The notes below the pieces were generated by a model that saw nothing but the letters and a program-made list of their open reading frames with translations, had not been told where the DNA came from and did not search any database. 64,000 nt of DNA from assembly GCF_033115175.1 (NCBI RefSeq), contig NC_084830.1, positions 41,857,409 through 41,921,408 on the forward strand. Direction: 5' to 3'. The first letter of the stretch is position 1. Every line of letters begins with the position of its first letter. The position numbers and the translations under genes were made by a program. This document shows positions 1-11,032 of this stretch, one piece after another. The stretch is from Lepus europaeus. Taxonomy: Eukaryota; Chordata; Mammalia; Lagomorpha; Leporidae.

Positions 1-1060
1 AGACAACTTCAAGTATTGGTGAGGATGTGGAGAAACTGGAATTCTCATACACTGTTATTGGGGATTTACTGGGATTATAAAATGGTAATACTGCTTTGGA
101 AAAAAAGTCTAGCAGTTTCTTAAGAAATAAGCAGGCGCATATCCTGTGATCTAGCCACCATTTCACTCCTATGTATTTACCCAAGATAAATTAAAGCATA
201 TGTTCACAAAAGAACCTGTGTTAGCACGGTCATTGCAGCTTTATCACAGTAATTACAAGCCGGAAAAGGCCTGTTGTCCATCTGTAGGAGAGCAGATGAG
301 CAAACTGTGGTATACCTCCGGGACGGGACTCTATTCCATAATGAAAAAGCAAGAATGGGTGTAAACAATAACACGGATGAATCTCAGAAACATCAAGCTG
401 ACCAAAATTCGGCAGAGGAGATGACTCACATGAAGACAGAAACTCATTCTGGAGTTGAGCCAGGCTGTGGGTTCTTGTCCAGTCTCACGGCTTCAGTTTG
501 GCAGTAGAAAAAGTCGTCACAGTCATCCCTGACTGTGATCATTAAAAACACATGGATGTGGTCTTCTTCTGTACTTTAAAACCTGACACGCGGGTTTTTC
601 TGTGCGTGCCTTTCTGTAACTTGCTTCTCATTTAACACTGGTTGGAAAGCACTTGGGAAAGATCGGTGTGGAGCACATGCTATCTTCAGTCAAAACAAGA
701 AAGAGAAATGTTTTGTTACCCAAAAAAACATTATGCTGAGAGAAAGAAGACTTGCCAAGAGTTCACGCTGTCCGATTTTACTTAGGCAATGTTCTAGAAC
801 AGACGAAGCCAGCCCACGGTGGATAAAATCAGAGCAGAAGTTGCCCTGGTGAGTGGGGGCAGGGATTGTGCATGGGCGGGAAGGGAAAACTGGGGTAACG
901 CTGTGAGAGATCTCCAAGGGGCATGGGAAATGCACATCATGAAAAGACCAGGCACGAATTTCAAAAAATTATGCACCAAAAATAACTTCATCTTTTAATT
1001 CCATATATTCCATGACCTTTTGTAAGAACTCTCACATTTTAAGACACATGTGTTCCACTG
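1..1060 (+). repeat. Ancient L1 (L1M-type) 3' region
   Basis: The first ~400 bases follow the familiar L1M 3' pattern: a 'ggatgtggagaaactgg' start, then an 'atttacccaagata' block, then 'aacacggatgaatctcag'. After a divergent stretch, 'attatgctgagagaaagaag' near 731 resumes the order expected in L1M 3' UTRs. The copy is heavily diverged and starts outside the window. Around 955-1030 a short mariner-like MITE segment may intrude ('ttatgcaccaaaaataactt'). Family is assigned by recalled similarity, not by search. Confidence 0.65.
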
Positions 1061-1092
1061 TGAAAATTTTAACCTCGAAAGAAAGAAAAATA

Positions 1093-1411
1093 GGGCTGGT
1101 GCCATGGCTCACTTGGTTAATCCTCCACCTGTGGCATCGGCATCCCATATGGGTGCCGGGTTCTAGTCCTGGCTGCTTTTCTTTCAGTCCAGCTCTCTGC
1201 TGTGGCCTGGGAAAGCAGCGGAGGATGGCCCAAGTGCTTGGGCCCTGCACCCGCATGGGAGACCAGGAGGAGATATCTGGCTCCTGGCTTCGGATCGGTG
1301 TAGCTCCAGCCATGGCGGCCATTTGGGGGGTGAACCAATGGAAGGAGGTCTCTCTATCTCTCTGTCTCTCTCTCTCTCTCTCTAACTCAGTCAAATAAAT
1401 TTTAAAAAAGA
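1093..1411 (+). mobile_element. CSINE (lagomorph tRNA-derived SINE)
   Basis: Full-length copy. The head 'gggctggtgccatggctcac' carries the RNA polymerase III A box, and 'ggttctagtcc' near 1159 is the B box. The body holds 'gatggcccaagtgcttgggc', followed by a pyrimidine (TC)n tract near 1352-1382 and an A-rich tail. A candidate target-site duplication 'aaagaaaaa' lies at 1082-1090 and 1412-1420. This is the family reference for the other CSINE entries. Confidence 0.93.
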
Positions 1412-1439
1412 AAAGAAAAAGAACCATAAACAAATATAG

Positions 1440-1664
1440 AGCTCTCATTAGTGAAGGCCATTAGAGGAAACTGTACTGATGTTTACAACTCAATAAAATT
1501 CACTTAAAAATAAAGACAAAGAGGGAGAGGTATATGGATGATAAATGACAATGCTAGTAAAATAACATTAGTGGTAGAATCCAGCTGGTGGGAATATGGC
1601 TGTGTACTATAAAATTCTTTCAATTTTCCTATATGCTTGAAAGTTTTTATATTTAAAGAAATTT
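1440..1664 (+). repeat. Ancient L1 3' end
   Basis: 'tgtactataaaattctttca' followed by 'tatgcttgaaagtttttata' matches the last bases of L1ME-type elements. It plausibly continues the element that begins at position 1, split by the CSINE at 1093. Confidence 0.5.
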
Positions 1665-1669
1665 AGGGA

Positions 1670-1975
1670 TGGGCTTTGGCACAGTGGTTAAGTCACCACT
1701 GTGTGGGTCATATTGCCGAGCCTGGTCCCACCTCCTCAGCTTCCAATCAATGTTCCTGCACCCTGGGAAGGAAGCAAATGATGGCTCAAATACTTCAGTC
1801 CCTGCCACCCAAGTGGGAGCCCCAGATCAGTTCCAGGCTCCTGGCTCAGACCTGGCCTAGCTCTGGCTGTTGCAGGTACTTGGGGAGTAAACCAGTAGAT
1901 GGAAAAATCTCTTTCTGTCTCTCTTTTTTCTATCATTCTCTCTCTCTGCCCTTGAAATAAAATAAAAATAAATAA
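1670..1975 (+). mobile_element. CSINE, older diverged copy
   Basis: The head 'gggctttggcacagtggtta', the 'cctgggaaggaagcaaatgatggc' region and the tail 'cttgaaataaaat' identify it. It differs from the GC-rich young type in the head and in the 'cctgccacccaagtgggag' segment. Confidence 0.88.
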
Positions 1976-2089
1976 TAATTTTTAATCACAATAAATTAGA
2001 TGTCTTAAGCAAGACTCTTGTCCAAGGATATGATACTTTATTTTTATATAGAAATAAGCCTAAATAAATATAAATTAAGTTAAAACTTT

Positions 2090-2368
2090 AAAAAAAAGAT
2101 TTTATTTATTTGAGAGGCAGAGTTACAGCCAGAACAAGGGAGAGGCAGATACAGAGATCTTCCAACCACTGGGTCACTCCCCGAATGGCTGTGATGGTCA
2201 GAGCTGGGCTGATCTGAAGCCAGGAGCCAGGAGGTTCTTCTGGGTCTCCCTCATGGACACAGGAGCCCAAGTACTTGGCCCATTTTCCACTACTTTCACA
2301 GGCCATTAGCAGAGAGCTAGATGGGAAGAGGAGCAGCTAGAACATGAACCAGTAGCCATATGGGCCCT
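2090..2368 (-). mobile_element. CSINE, 5'-truncated
   Basis: Reverse orientation: the tail 'ttttatttatttgagaggca' lies at the left and 'gccatatgggccc' at the right. The last ~50 bases of the expected head are missing, so the copy is truncated at its 5' end. Confidence 0.88.
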
Positions 2369-3990
2369 AAAAGTTATCTTTTAAAAATCTTTAAAAGAGA
2401 CCTACACATCTGTGGGATTGTTATTATTAACTTATGGTGGATTTTTAAAAAATATTCATTAATAGTATCTGTCACCCTTCTGGGAAAATTCAAATGAGAT
2501 AAAACAAAAGATTAAAAAATTTTTTTTTTGCTTAAACATAAAAAGAATCAGTTGACATTCTCAATTCCGGACATCATGCTGCAGTTTGAAGAAAAATCCA
2601 CAGGGTGGCAGAGAAAAGAACTCACAAGAAGACGTGCACATCTCTACATTAAATGAATAATGAAAAATATTTTACTTCTGCTCATAGAAAAAGATCTGCA
2701 GAGATTTTAACACGAAATGCACTGTACAGGACACAGAACTCAATCTGCAATCTAAATCTCAACCATAGCCTTTGCCTGAGGACATGTGCTTACATGAAAA
2801 ATGATCATGATGACGACTGTCACGCTCATTTGCACAATTCCACTCTCTTTCGGAGCTTATCTTTTATTTATGTGGGAGAGAGTGACTATGCAGTTAACCC
2901 TTCTGCTGTGCACTCATCAATCAGCCATCCCCACCGCCCCCAGGGAGTTACCCTACAGCCAGGGTCCAAGCACCTACTTCAGCACCTCTCACAGTCCTTG
3001 AAGCGCCCTTCTCTTACTTGAAGCAAGTGTTCTACCTTCGGTCATGAGGATTTTAAAGCAGCAGCAGAGGGAAATGGTGTAAAGAGAAGAAACCCAGTCC
3101 CTGCGATGTAAGTACAGAGGCCAATATGTAAGGAGACTAGACAGATTTGAATTATTCACAAAAATCAACACAATGCTTTATGCACGAGATCCACCTCATG
3201 CTTATTCTGTTTGAACGGGCTTTGATTTGTCCCCTGGAATTTTCCGAAGTGATTCCTAAATTAAGCCGATCCGTCTCCAGCTCCAGTCTGTGATGCAGGC
3301 TTTGGGATTGTACTGCAACAGTGATGCCTGAAGACAATGTCAGCAGTTGTCGGACTGATTTTTCATTTGGAAGCAGAAAGACAATGAATAAGGAGACAAA
3401 CCAACCAACCAACCTCAGATCTGTGGAGCCAAAATTCCTTTAGCCAATGGACTGATGGTGGCTTCGAATCCTTGAGAATGACTGTTTATATAGCACTTCT
3501 TTAGGTACATCATGCTACTGACACCCCACATACAGCCATCAGGGATCCGGGGGCGGACAGCCCTCAGCTAGCAGCTGCCAACAGCAGCCAGTGGCTCTCA
3601 GAAACTGCGCCTTGCTCAGAACCCTGCTCCTGCAGTAGGAGCCCGTGGCCTATGGCACATTTGGTGGGAGAGTAATCTCCAGGGAATTTTTTTTTTTTCT
3701 TTCTTCTTTTTCTAATCTCACAAGTGTCATGCTATGGGAACAGGACACAAGAACTCTCTCACAATTCCAGAGCTTCATGCTTGTCTCTGCAGGGCTTGTT
3801 GAGCAAGTTGACTCACCCTTCTCCTAATGAGGCAGCAGCCAGAGGCCCCGGCGTCACCCGGGGAGCACGCCCTCCTGACTGCGCTTGTTCAGCTGGGCTG
3901 GCTATGCTGTGGACTGTGGGATTCAGCCACGTGCCAGTACATATTTATGAACTGAAGCTCTAACTCGGCCATATCTTGATCACAGGTCAG
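2369..3990. other. Unassigned intergenic DNA
   Basis: About 1.6 kb with no recognisable gene and no young repeat. Short open frames here (for example 2653-3021) have no recognisable domain. A T-run at 3688-3700 is the only simple-sequence feature. Confidence 0.5.
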
Positions 3991-3999
3991 GCTAAGCAT

Positions 4000-4040
4000 T
4001 GTATATTACACTTTATCTTAGCCAAAAGGCCGAGAAGTGA
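4000..4040 (-). pseudogene. U2 snRNA 5' fragment, tailless retropseudogene
   Basis: Read on the minus strand, this begins 'atcacttctcggccttttgg', the 5' end of U2 snRNA, and continues through the branch-point recognition region (GTAGTA in U2, here GTAATA). About 39 of the ~188 U2 nucleotides are present, with three visible substitutions, and there is no poly(A) tail. The 7-bp direct repeat 'taagcat' lies on both sides (3993-3999 and 4041-4047), consistent with retrotransposition. It is far too short to work in the spliceosome. Confidence 0.85.
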
Positions 4041-4474
4041 TAAGCATCATATGTTAATGAAAGAGAGAAAGAAAAAGGGCCAGAGTTAGCTGAAAGATAC
4101 ACTTTCATAGTTAGAAATGCAACAGGTAAAGAGAGTTTGTCTGAAAATTCACCAGCCCAGGGTTCATCATGCTATAACACATGTATGTTTTACTTAATAG
4201 GATGAAAAATCAGAGATGAAAATATGCCTATTTCCCCAAAGAACTTTTGACCCAAAAATAGAAAAAAAAGTGTTTCGCCTTATTTTTCTCAATTTTCTTT
4301 CCCCTATATTGAATCATCCCAACTGAAAAGGTTATTTTTTAAAAGTCAATTTTCAACCTATTTATAATTACACTTTAGTCAATGCCATGAAATTTTATCA
4401 CTAAGTAACACCAGTCAATTTTAGTTTTTAATAATATACTTAACTGTCTTTCCTTCCAGTTAACTGGTTCATTT
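4041..4474. other. Unassigned AT-rich DNA
   Basis: AT-rich sequence between the U2 fragment and the next CSINE. I see no gene or recognisable repeat in it. Confidence 0.45.
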
Positions 4475-4475
4475 T

Positions 4476-4843
4476 TAAAATTATTTATTTATTTAGAATT
4501 TATTTATTTATTTGAAAGGCAGAATTACAGAGTGTGGGAGACACAGAGAGTGAAGGAGATGAGAAGGAGAGAGAGAGAATCTTCCATCCACTGGTTCACT
4601 CCCCAAATGGCCACAATGGCCAGCGCTGGGCCAGGCTGATGCCAGGAGTGTGGAATTCCATCCGGGTCTCTCACATGCGTGCAAGGGCCCAATTCCTTGG
4701 GTGGGCCATCTTCTACTGCTTTCCCACATGCATTAGCAGTGAGCTGGATTAGAAGTGGAGAAGCCAGGACTGGAACCTGCGCCCAGATGGTATGCCAGCA
4801 TTGCGCACCAAAGCTTAATCCACTGCACCACAATGGCAGCCCC
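4476..4843 (-). mobile_element. CSINE with extended ATTT tail
   Basis: The tail side has two 'atttatttattt' runs (about 4482-4512) before 'gaaaggcagaattacagag'. The head 'ccacaatggcagcccc' ends at 4843. The pyrimidine tract appears as an AG-rich run at 4540-4580. Confidence 0.92.
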
Positions 4844-4907
4844 ACCTGGGTTATTCTAGAAACAAGCCAACAACTTGCAGGCAGTCCTCTAAATGATCTA
4901 CATGCCA

Positions 4908-5392
4908 GGGTACATCAGAAAGTTCATAGAAAAAAAATAGAATTAAAAGATGAGTTTATTGGGCTGGTGTTGTGGCATAGCAAGTTAAGTTGCCTTCTCA
5001 GACACTGACACCCACATGAGTGCCGATTTGAGTCCCTGCTGCTCCACTTCTGGTCCAGCTCCCTGCTGATGTGCCTGGGAAAGCAGTGGAAGATGACTCA
5101 AGTGCTTGGGCACCTGCACCTACGAGGGAGACTGTTCCTGGCTCCTGGCTTCGGGCTGGCCCTGCCCTGGCGGCGGCTGCCACTTAGAGAATGAACAGGC
5201 AGATGGACTCTCTCTCTCTCTCTCTCACTCTTTCTCTCTCCATCTCTCTTCTCTCTGTAACTCTTTCAAAAGTAAATAAAGAAACCTTTGCAGAAAAGAT
5301 ACATTGATTTTGGTGCAAACATTTTTGAAATGCATGCATAGTTTTTTCATAAAACACACTTTTCATGAACTTTTTGAAAGTCTCTTCAAACA
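4908..5392. mobile_element. Mariner-like MITE split by a CSINE
   Basis: The left end 'cagaaagttcatagaaaa' and the right end 'ttttcatgaactttttgaa' (5360-5378) are imperfect inverted repeats. Internal sequence 'ttggtgcaaacatttttgaa' resembles mariner-derived MITEs of placentals. A CSINE occupies 4961-5281. The same inverted-repeat pattern recurs at 60484-60600. Family name not assigned. Confidence 0.6.
4961..5281 (+). mobile_element. CSINE inside a MITE
   Basis: The head 'gggctggtgttgtggcatag', the degenerate B-box region near 5030 and the (TC)n tract at 5208-5250 are clear. The tail is 'aagtaaataaag'. No convincing target-site duplication was found. Confidence 0.92.
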
Positions 5393-5709
5393 CTGTGGGA
5401 CAGAGTGCTGGCAGAACATCTCTGTGAACAATGTAGGAACTGAGGCCCTGTGACATAGCACGACTTGCCCCATGGATCCAAAATCTTTACATCTCCTGAA
5501 CTGCGTGTTGGCTCGGATAGTGGAACAGACTCTAGGTTTCATGGGACCAGGCTTGGCATCCAGTCCCCTGGTGGGACAGACAATAATTCATTATTGTTGT
5601 CACAGATTCTAATGAGTCATAGATCAAAACGTGGATCAGGTAAGAAAAGATCTGGGCATTTCCACCATCCACCCCCACAGACAACCACCAGGGAAATGAA
5701 CTACTAAGG
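5393..5709. other. Unassigned intergenic DNA
   Basis: No gene or recognisable repeat was seen between the MITE and the dinucleotide repeat. Confidence 0.4.
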
Positions 5710-5714
5710 TTGCC

Positions 5715-5752
5715 ACACACACACACACACACACACACAACACACACACACA
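5715..5752. repeat. (CA)n microsatellite
   Basis: About 18 CA units with one interruption near 5739. Confidence 0.95.
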
Positions 5753-6324
5753 TCTTAGGAATTGCAAGCACATCAACTATGCTGAAGTGCTGGAGGAACC
5801 TACATTTCACATTGTGTCTCTCCCAAATGCCACATCATTTGTTTATAAAAGGCATCCCTCGTTCATTTGTACTTTAAATTCCAAGTCACTAAAGATAGTT
5901 CTCTTTAAGGTTAACTAATTCATGTGCTTGACTGACTTTCTGAAATTATGTGAAAGAGAAAAAGTTAAACTGTCAGTTTAATAAAGCTAACTCCTGGGTG
6001 TCTGGGTATTCCGAATCTACTTTGGACATAAGAAAGCGTCTCAACAATACGCTTCTTACACATCATGCTTAGACAAGTTATATTTGAATAATCCAAGTGC
6101 CATCATAAGAGATGTCCAAATTCCTCATTTTTCAGGTTAAAAAACAAAAATCAGAGATGATGAGATTTCCTGTTGAAACTCAAAAGAACGGCAGGTGTGG
6201 TCACGACAAAGGAAAGAAAGTCGGTACAGCGTTGACACTGCTGTCTGACACAGGTATCGGAAGTTCACATGCTGAAGGAAGGGGAATTCTGCACACCGGC
6301 TTTATCCCCCGGCAGTGTGGCATG

Positions 6325-6485
6325 GGGCAAGAAGTCAGGGTTTGGAATCAGAGAGATCTGGACCCTCAACTCTGCCCCCTTTCCTTTCTAACTGTGTGAC
6401 AAGAAGTCTCTTGGAGGTCTCGTTTCTTCCATCACTTGGAGACCACCAGATCTTTTGCGATGGCCTGATACGATGGTGAAAGCCA
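6325..6485 (+). repeat. MIR element
   Basis: 'tttggaatcagagagatctgg', 'ctctgccccctttcctttct' and 'actgtgtgacaag' follow the MIR consensus order on the + strand. The copy is diverged and lacks part of the 3' end. Confidence 0.6.
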
Positions 6486-6558
6486 CACAGCAGCTGCCTG
6501 AGAAACTGTAACTATTACTATTATCTTCAGGAAACTTTAGGTAATAATGAATTGACGT

Positions 6559-6902
6559 GGCCGGCGCCGTGGCTTAACAGGCTAATCCTCCGCCTTGCAG
6601 CGCCGGCACACCAGGTTCTAGTCCCGGTTGGGGCGCTGAATTCTATCCCGGTTGCCCCTCTTCCAGGCCAGCTCTCTGCTATGGCCCAGGAGGGCAGTGG
6701 AGGATGGCCCAAGTCCTTGGGCCCTGCACCTGCATGGGAGACCAGGAGAAGCACCTGGCTCCTGGCTTTGGATCAGCGAGATGCGCCGGCCGCAGCGGCC
6801 ATTGGAGGGTGAACCAGCGGCAAAAAGGAAGACCTTTCTCTCTGTCTCTCTCTCTCTCACTATCCACTCTGCCTGTCCAAAAAAAAAAAAAGTAAAAAAA
6901 AA
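6559..6902 (+). mobile_element. CSINE, young type, perfect TSD
   Basis: The head is 'ggccggcgccgtggcttaac' and the B box is 'ggttctagtcc'. The GC-rich body carries 'cgccggccgcagcggccatt'. The 13-bp duplication 'aatgaattgacgt' is perfect at 6546-6558 and 6903-6915. CpG content and the intact tail suggest a recent insertion. Confidence 0.96.
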
Positions 6903-6915
6903 AATGAATTGACGT

Positions 6916-8102
6916 TTATATAGGAGGCTACTACCAGAGAGCCATCCTCAATAGCTCATGTTCTAGAAGAACCCAGTAGCAGCTGCAGGTATTGTCTGCC
7001 CCTCTCCAAATATTCCCAGATGATGTCCCATTACCTCACACTTGAGTGTTAACCTCATTATTCTGAAGCTTTGGTCCAGCCCAGAGTTTGACATGTGGCC
7101 ATGAAAAACTGCAAGGCTACCTGGCCCACAAGGGACTGAGTTAAAGGGTGGGGATTAGAATTGATGGGCTGTCCTCCGAAAGCAAGCCGCCCCACCTTAG
7201 CTCAAAGGATCATGGGAAGCAGGGCAGTCCCTTAGGTCCCAGACGACACAAGCGGAATGTAGGTCACGGTCTCATTGTGCCCACTGGCTTTTCATTCATG
7301 GAGCTGACTGAGTGAAGACACAGAGGCCAATACCATCGAAAGAAGAATTCGTTCCTGCGCTTCCTGAAAGGAGGGAGGTGGGTCATGCCACCCTGGGCAC
7401 TGTTGGGGGCACCAGGTTTGGTCAGGAGGGAGAGAAGCCACAGGCCAGGGCCTTTGTTGAGGTTTCCAGAAGGAGGCAAGGCAAGACAGAATGAACAGCT
7501 TAGGGCTGGCCACCTTGAATAACTTCAGCAGGGCGTGGCCTTACAGGGACCTGGTACCCAGCCCTGGAACAACTTAGGGCAGAGGAAATAATAAGGTGGT
7601 CTGTGAGACTTACACAAAGGAGCTCCTGTGGGTATTGACTTGGGACAGGTTGGTTTCCATACAAAAGGTGTTCCTAGGCATACTGTTATCTTTAGGATCT
7701 CTCTCACCCCCTAGAGCCATAGTGCCCTAAATGTCAAGCATCAAAAGACACAGAAAATAAAACACATCATAAATACAGTCGTGACAGGTGCAGCAAGTAC
7801 TTCCCCTCAGCTTAGGCTCCTGTCTACAGAACCCTCAACCACTCAGTCCTCCTCTCTGGAATACAGAATGCAGAAATCTCATTTTCATTGTATATGTAAA
7901 CAGGAAGCAGCCTTGGTCTCAAACTTTCACACAGATGGGATCTGGGGTGATTTTTATTCTGCCTCTGACACATCAAGATCTTCTTTTAAAAATCCCTGAA
8001 GTTCCTATTGAATCATGAAGTCACTGAATTCAAGGACCAGAAGGGATCTTGAAAGTCACTCAGACCAACGCTTTTATTTTGTATCTGGACAATCAGTCAT
8101 TT
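6916..8102. other. Unassigned intergenic DNA
   Basis: About 1.2 kb without a recognisable gene. A stretch near 8020-8100 ('aggaccagaagggatcttga') resembles a common ancient mammalian repeat, but too little is preserved to name it. Confidence 0.45.
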
Positions 8103-8118
8103 AAAATTCTTCGGAGCT

Positions 8119-8446
8119 GGGGCTGGCATTGTGGCATAGCAGGTTAATTCATCGCTTGCAGCATTGGCATCCCATATGGGCCCTGGTTTGAGTCCTGGCT
8201 GCTATACTTCCAATCCAGCTCCCTGTTAGTGCACCTGGGAAAGCAGCGGAAGATGGCCGAAGTCCTTGGGCCCCTGCACCCACGCAGGAAACCCAGAAGA
8301 AGCTCCTGGCTCCTAGCTTTGGCCTTGGCCAGTCTCGGCTGTTGCAGCCATTTGGGGAGTAAACCAGTGGATGGAAGACCTCTCTCTCTGTCTCTCCCTC
8401 TCTCTCTGTAACTCTGCCTTTCAAATAAATAAAATAAATCTTTAAA
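8119..8446 (+). mobile_element. CSINE with 16-bp TSD
   Basis: The head is 'ggggctggcattgtggcata'. The duplication 'aaaattcttcggagct' at 8103-8118 and 8447-8462 has one mismatch. The tail is 'caaataaataaaataaatct'. Confidence 0.95.
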
Positions 8447-8669
8447 AAAATTCTTCTGAGCTTTAATGGCTTAACCACTATTAAAATCAAACACAGGATA
8501 TCATTACACTTGTAACTGAAAACATTAATAAACTCATTAGCCAAAAAGTGGTTACATTTCAGTGTTAGTAAACTTTTTCCTCCCATATTCTCCACCATAA
8601 TAGCTCAAAGCAGAGATCATCAGAAGCTAGGAAAAACTACAGGTGTCATGTCAAAGACAAGATTTCTTG

Positions 8670-9000
8670 GGGCTGGCGCCATGGCGCAATAGGTTAATCC
8701 TCCGCCTGCAGCACTGGAATCCCATATGGGGACCGGTTCTAGTCCTGGCTGCTCCTCTTCCAATCCAGCTCTCTGCTATGGCCTGGGAAAGCAGTGGCAG
8801 ATGGCCCAAGTCCTTGGGCCCCTGCATCCACATAGGAGACTGGGAAGAAGCACCTGGCTCCTGGCTTCGGATTGGTGCAGCTCTGGCCATGGCGGCCATT
8901 TGGGGAGTGAACCAACAGAAGGAAGACCTTTCTCTCTGTCTCTCCCTCTCACTTTCTGTAACCCTACCTATCAAATAAATAAATAAAATATTTAAAAAAA
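8670..9000 (+). mobile_element. CSINE
   Basis: The head 'ggggctggcgccatggcgca', the B box 'ggttctagtcc' near 8727 and the tail 'caaataaataaataaaatat' are present. It lies 223 bp beyond the previous copy in the same orientation. Confidence 0.94.
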
Positions 9001-9002
9001 AT

Positions 9003-9680
9003 ATTTCTCTATATGGGATCATCCTGTCACCACCGACCCACTCAACAAATCTCAGATGAAATCAAGGCCATCCAGCAGGTTGAAGACAGCTTTATGGTAA
9101 AATCACAAGATGTCACCTGATAGACACGTACGATTTCCCACGTGGAGAAGAACGAATCGCACCAGTCTTAATTTCATTTTATTTTTCTCCCTGCTTAAAA
9201 ATAATACGGGAAAAACAGACACAAAAAACAAGAGCATTAAATTTTGCTGCTTTCTTCTCCCTGATTCGTTCAGCTGCCTCAGAGTCTAATCATGCCAAGA
9301 ACGAGAGAAATGGACGGCTGGAAGGTGCAGCCTGCGCTCACCTGGCGTGCGGGGCGGAGGCTTGGACTTCAGAGCTGTGCCGAGCGTGCTCAGCACTCCT
9401 GGGCCTCCTCACCCAGCTTTCTGAAGCACAGAACGTCGTGAGGACATGCGCACTGCCTAGAAACAGACACGGCAGGTGACGATTAGACATAGAGATGGTG
9501 TTGTTCATTAAGCTTCTGTTTGATCACAGTAAAAATGCACTCAGTTTAACAATGCAACCAGTCCTACAGTGCGATTGAAGAAAAGCAGAAGTTTCTCACC
9601 TGCCAAATTCCCTCTTCTCAGCTTCTCAGCAGCAGCTGAGAACTGTGTTAAAATTATTTGTATTTTTAAACCTCAATTAA
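9003..9680. other. Unassigned intergenic DNA with a short GC-rich patch
   Basis: No gene recognised. A GC-rich, CpG-containing patch at about 9325-9420 stands out from its AT-rich surroundings but contains no convincing exon or promoter motif. Confidence 0.4.
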
Positions 9681-9682
9681 TT

Positions 9683-9956
9683 CTCACTTTATTTGAAAAA
9701 GCAGAGACAGAGAGACAGAGAGAAAGGAGATCGTCCATCCACTGTTCACTCCCTAAATGCTGGCAACAGCCAGGACTGGACCAGGCCAAGGCTGAAAGCC
9801 TAGAACTCCATCCAGGTCTCCCACGTGGGTGGCAGGGACCCAAGGACTTACGCCATGATCTGCTGCCTCTCAGGGCACACATTTGCAGGAAGCTAGAATC
9901 AGAAGTGGAGCTGGGACTCTTGCCCCAAACACCCACCCCTAGTTTAGCCACATGTC
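9683..9956 (-). mobile_element. CSINE, older copy lacking its head
   Basis: 'ctttatttgaaaaagcagag' marks the tail side and the body runs to 'ccctagtttagccacatgt'. The outer ~40 bases of the head are displaced or missing because the next CSINE has landed here. Confidence 0.85.
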
Positions 9957-9958
9957 TT

Positions 9959-10304
9959 TTTTTTTTTTTTAAACTCAGCTTTTTTTTTGCTTTTTTTTTT
10001 TTTTAAGAATTATTTTTTATTTATTTGAAAGACAGAGTTACAGGGAGAAGTAGAGCCAGAGAGAGAGAAGTCTTCCATTCTGCTGATTCACTCCCCACAT
10101 GACCACAACAGCCAGAGCTGAGCTGATCTGAAGCCAGGAGCCAGGAGCTTCTTCCAGGTCTCCCACACAGGTGCAGAGGTCCAAGGACCTGGGCTATCTT
10201 CCACTGCTTCCCCAGGCCATAGCAGAGAGCTGGACCAATGCCCATATGGAATGCTCACCACTGTACGCCGGGGCTTTAACCCACTGTGCCACAGTGTCAG
10301 TCCC
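9959..10304 (-). mobile_element. CSINE with double poly-T tail
   Basis: The tail side has two T-runs separated by short unique sequence (9957-9972 and 9979-10004). The head ends 'cacagtgtcagtccc'. The flanks 'tagccacatgtctttt' (9945-9960) and 'tagccacgtgcttttat' (10305-10320) form an imperfect target-site duplication. The insertion point is the head of the previous CSINE. Confidence 0.9.
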
Positions 10305-10320
10305 TAGCCACGTGCTTTTA

Positions 10321-10733
10321 TATAACATTCTTGTACTATCATTTCTTGAATCCCTTCCCACCCTGGCAACATTTGAGAGATAATCTGTGGACCCGCTGCT
10401 ATGGTAAGGAGAATATGGCTCTCACTGAGCTCTCCTCCTTTCCTGGCTGCACCACACATACAGATTCTGCATTCCCCCATCCTCCCAACAAGGTTCTACT
10501 TGTAGTTAAGAGTTGTGATAACATCCACGTTTACATCACACCTCCATGTAACTGGTCTTCACTCCTGAGCCCTGCAATGCACCATGATTAACCTGTCTCT
10601 CCCGCTCAACTCTAAATCTTCTACAAAGCTGATCATTGCTTACTCCTTATTTTTTCTTCAATGTCCTAACAAATGCAGTCAAGCCACTCGTGACACTCAC
10701 GAGTATTCTATCAGTTTCAGTGAGTTGAAGGAG
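10321..10733. other. Unassigned intergenic DNA
   Basis: No gene or recognisable repeat was seen. Confidence 0.4.
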
Positions 10734-10743
10734 AAAGTCTCCT

Positions 10744-11021
10744 AGGGCCAGCGTTGTGGGCAAAGTAGCAGGTTGAGCAATGATTCCAGACCCAGCTGCT
10801 CCACTTGCGATCCAGCTCCCTGCTGATATGCATGGGAAAACAGTAGAAGATGGCCCAAGTGCTTGGGCCCCTGCACCCGCGTGGGTGACCTAGAGAAAGC
10901 TCCTTTGCTCTGGTATGGCTCAGCCCTAGCCAGTGTGGCCATTTGGAGAGTGAACCAGCAGATGAAGATCTCTCCGTATCTCCCTCTCTGAATCTCTGCC
11001 TTTCAAATAAATTTAAAAAAC
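10744..11021 (+). mobile_element. CSINE, internally deleted
   Basis: The head 'agggccagcgttgtgggcaa' is followed by a shortened A/B-box region. The B-box segment is largely missing between 10770 and 10790. Duplications 'aaagtctcct' (10734-10743) and 'aaagttctcct' (11022-11032) flank it. Confidence 0.9.
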
Positions 11022-11032
11022 AAAGTTCTCCT

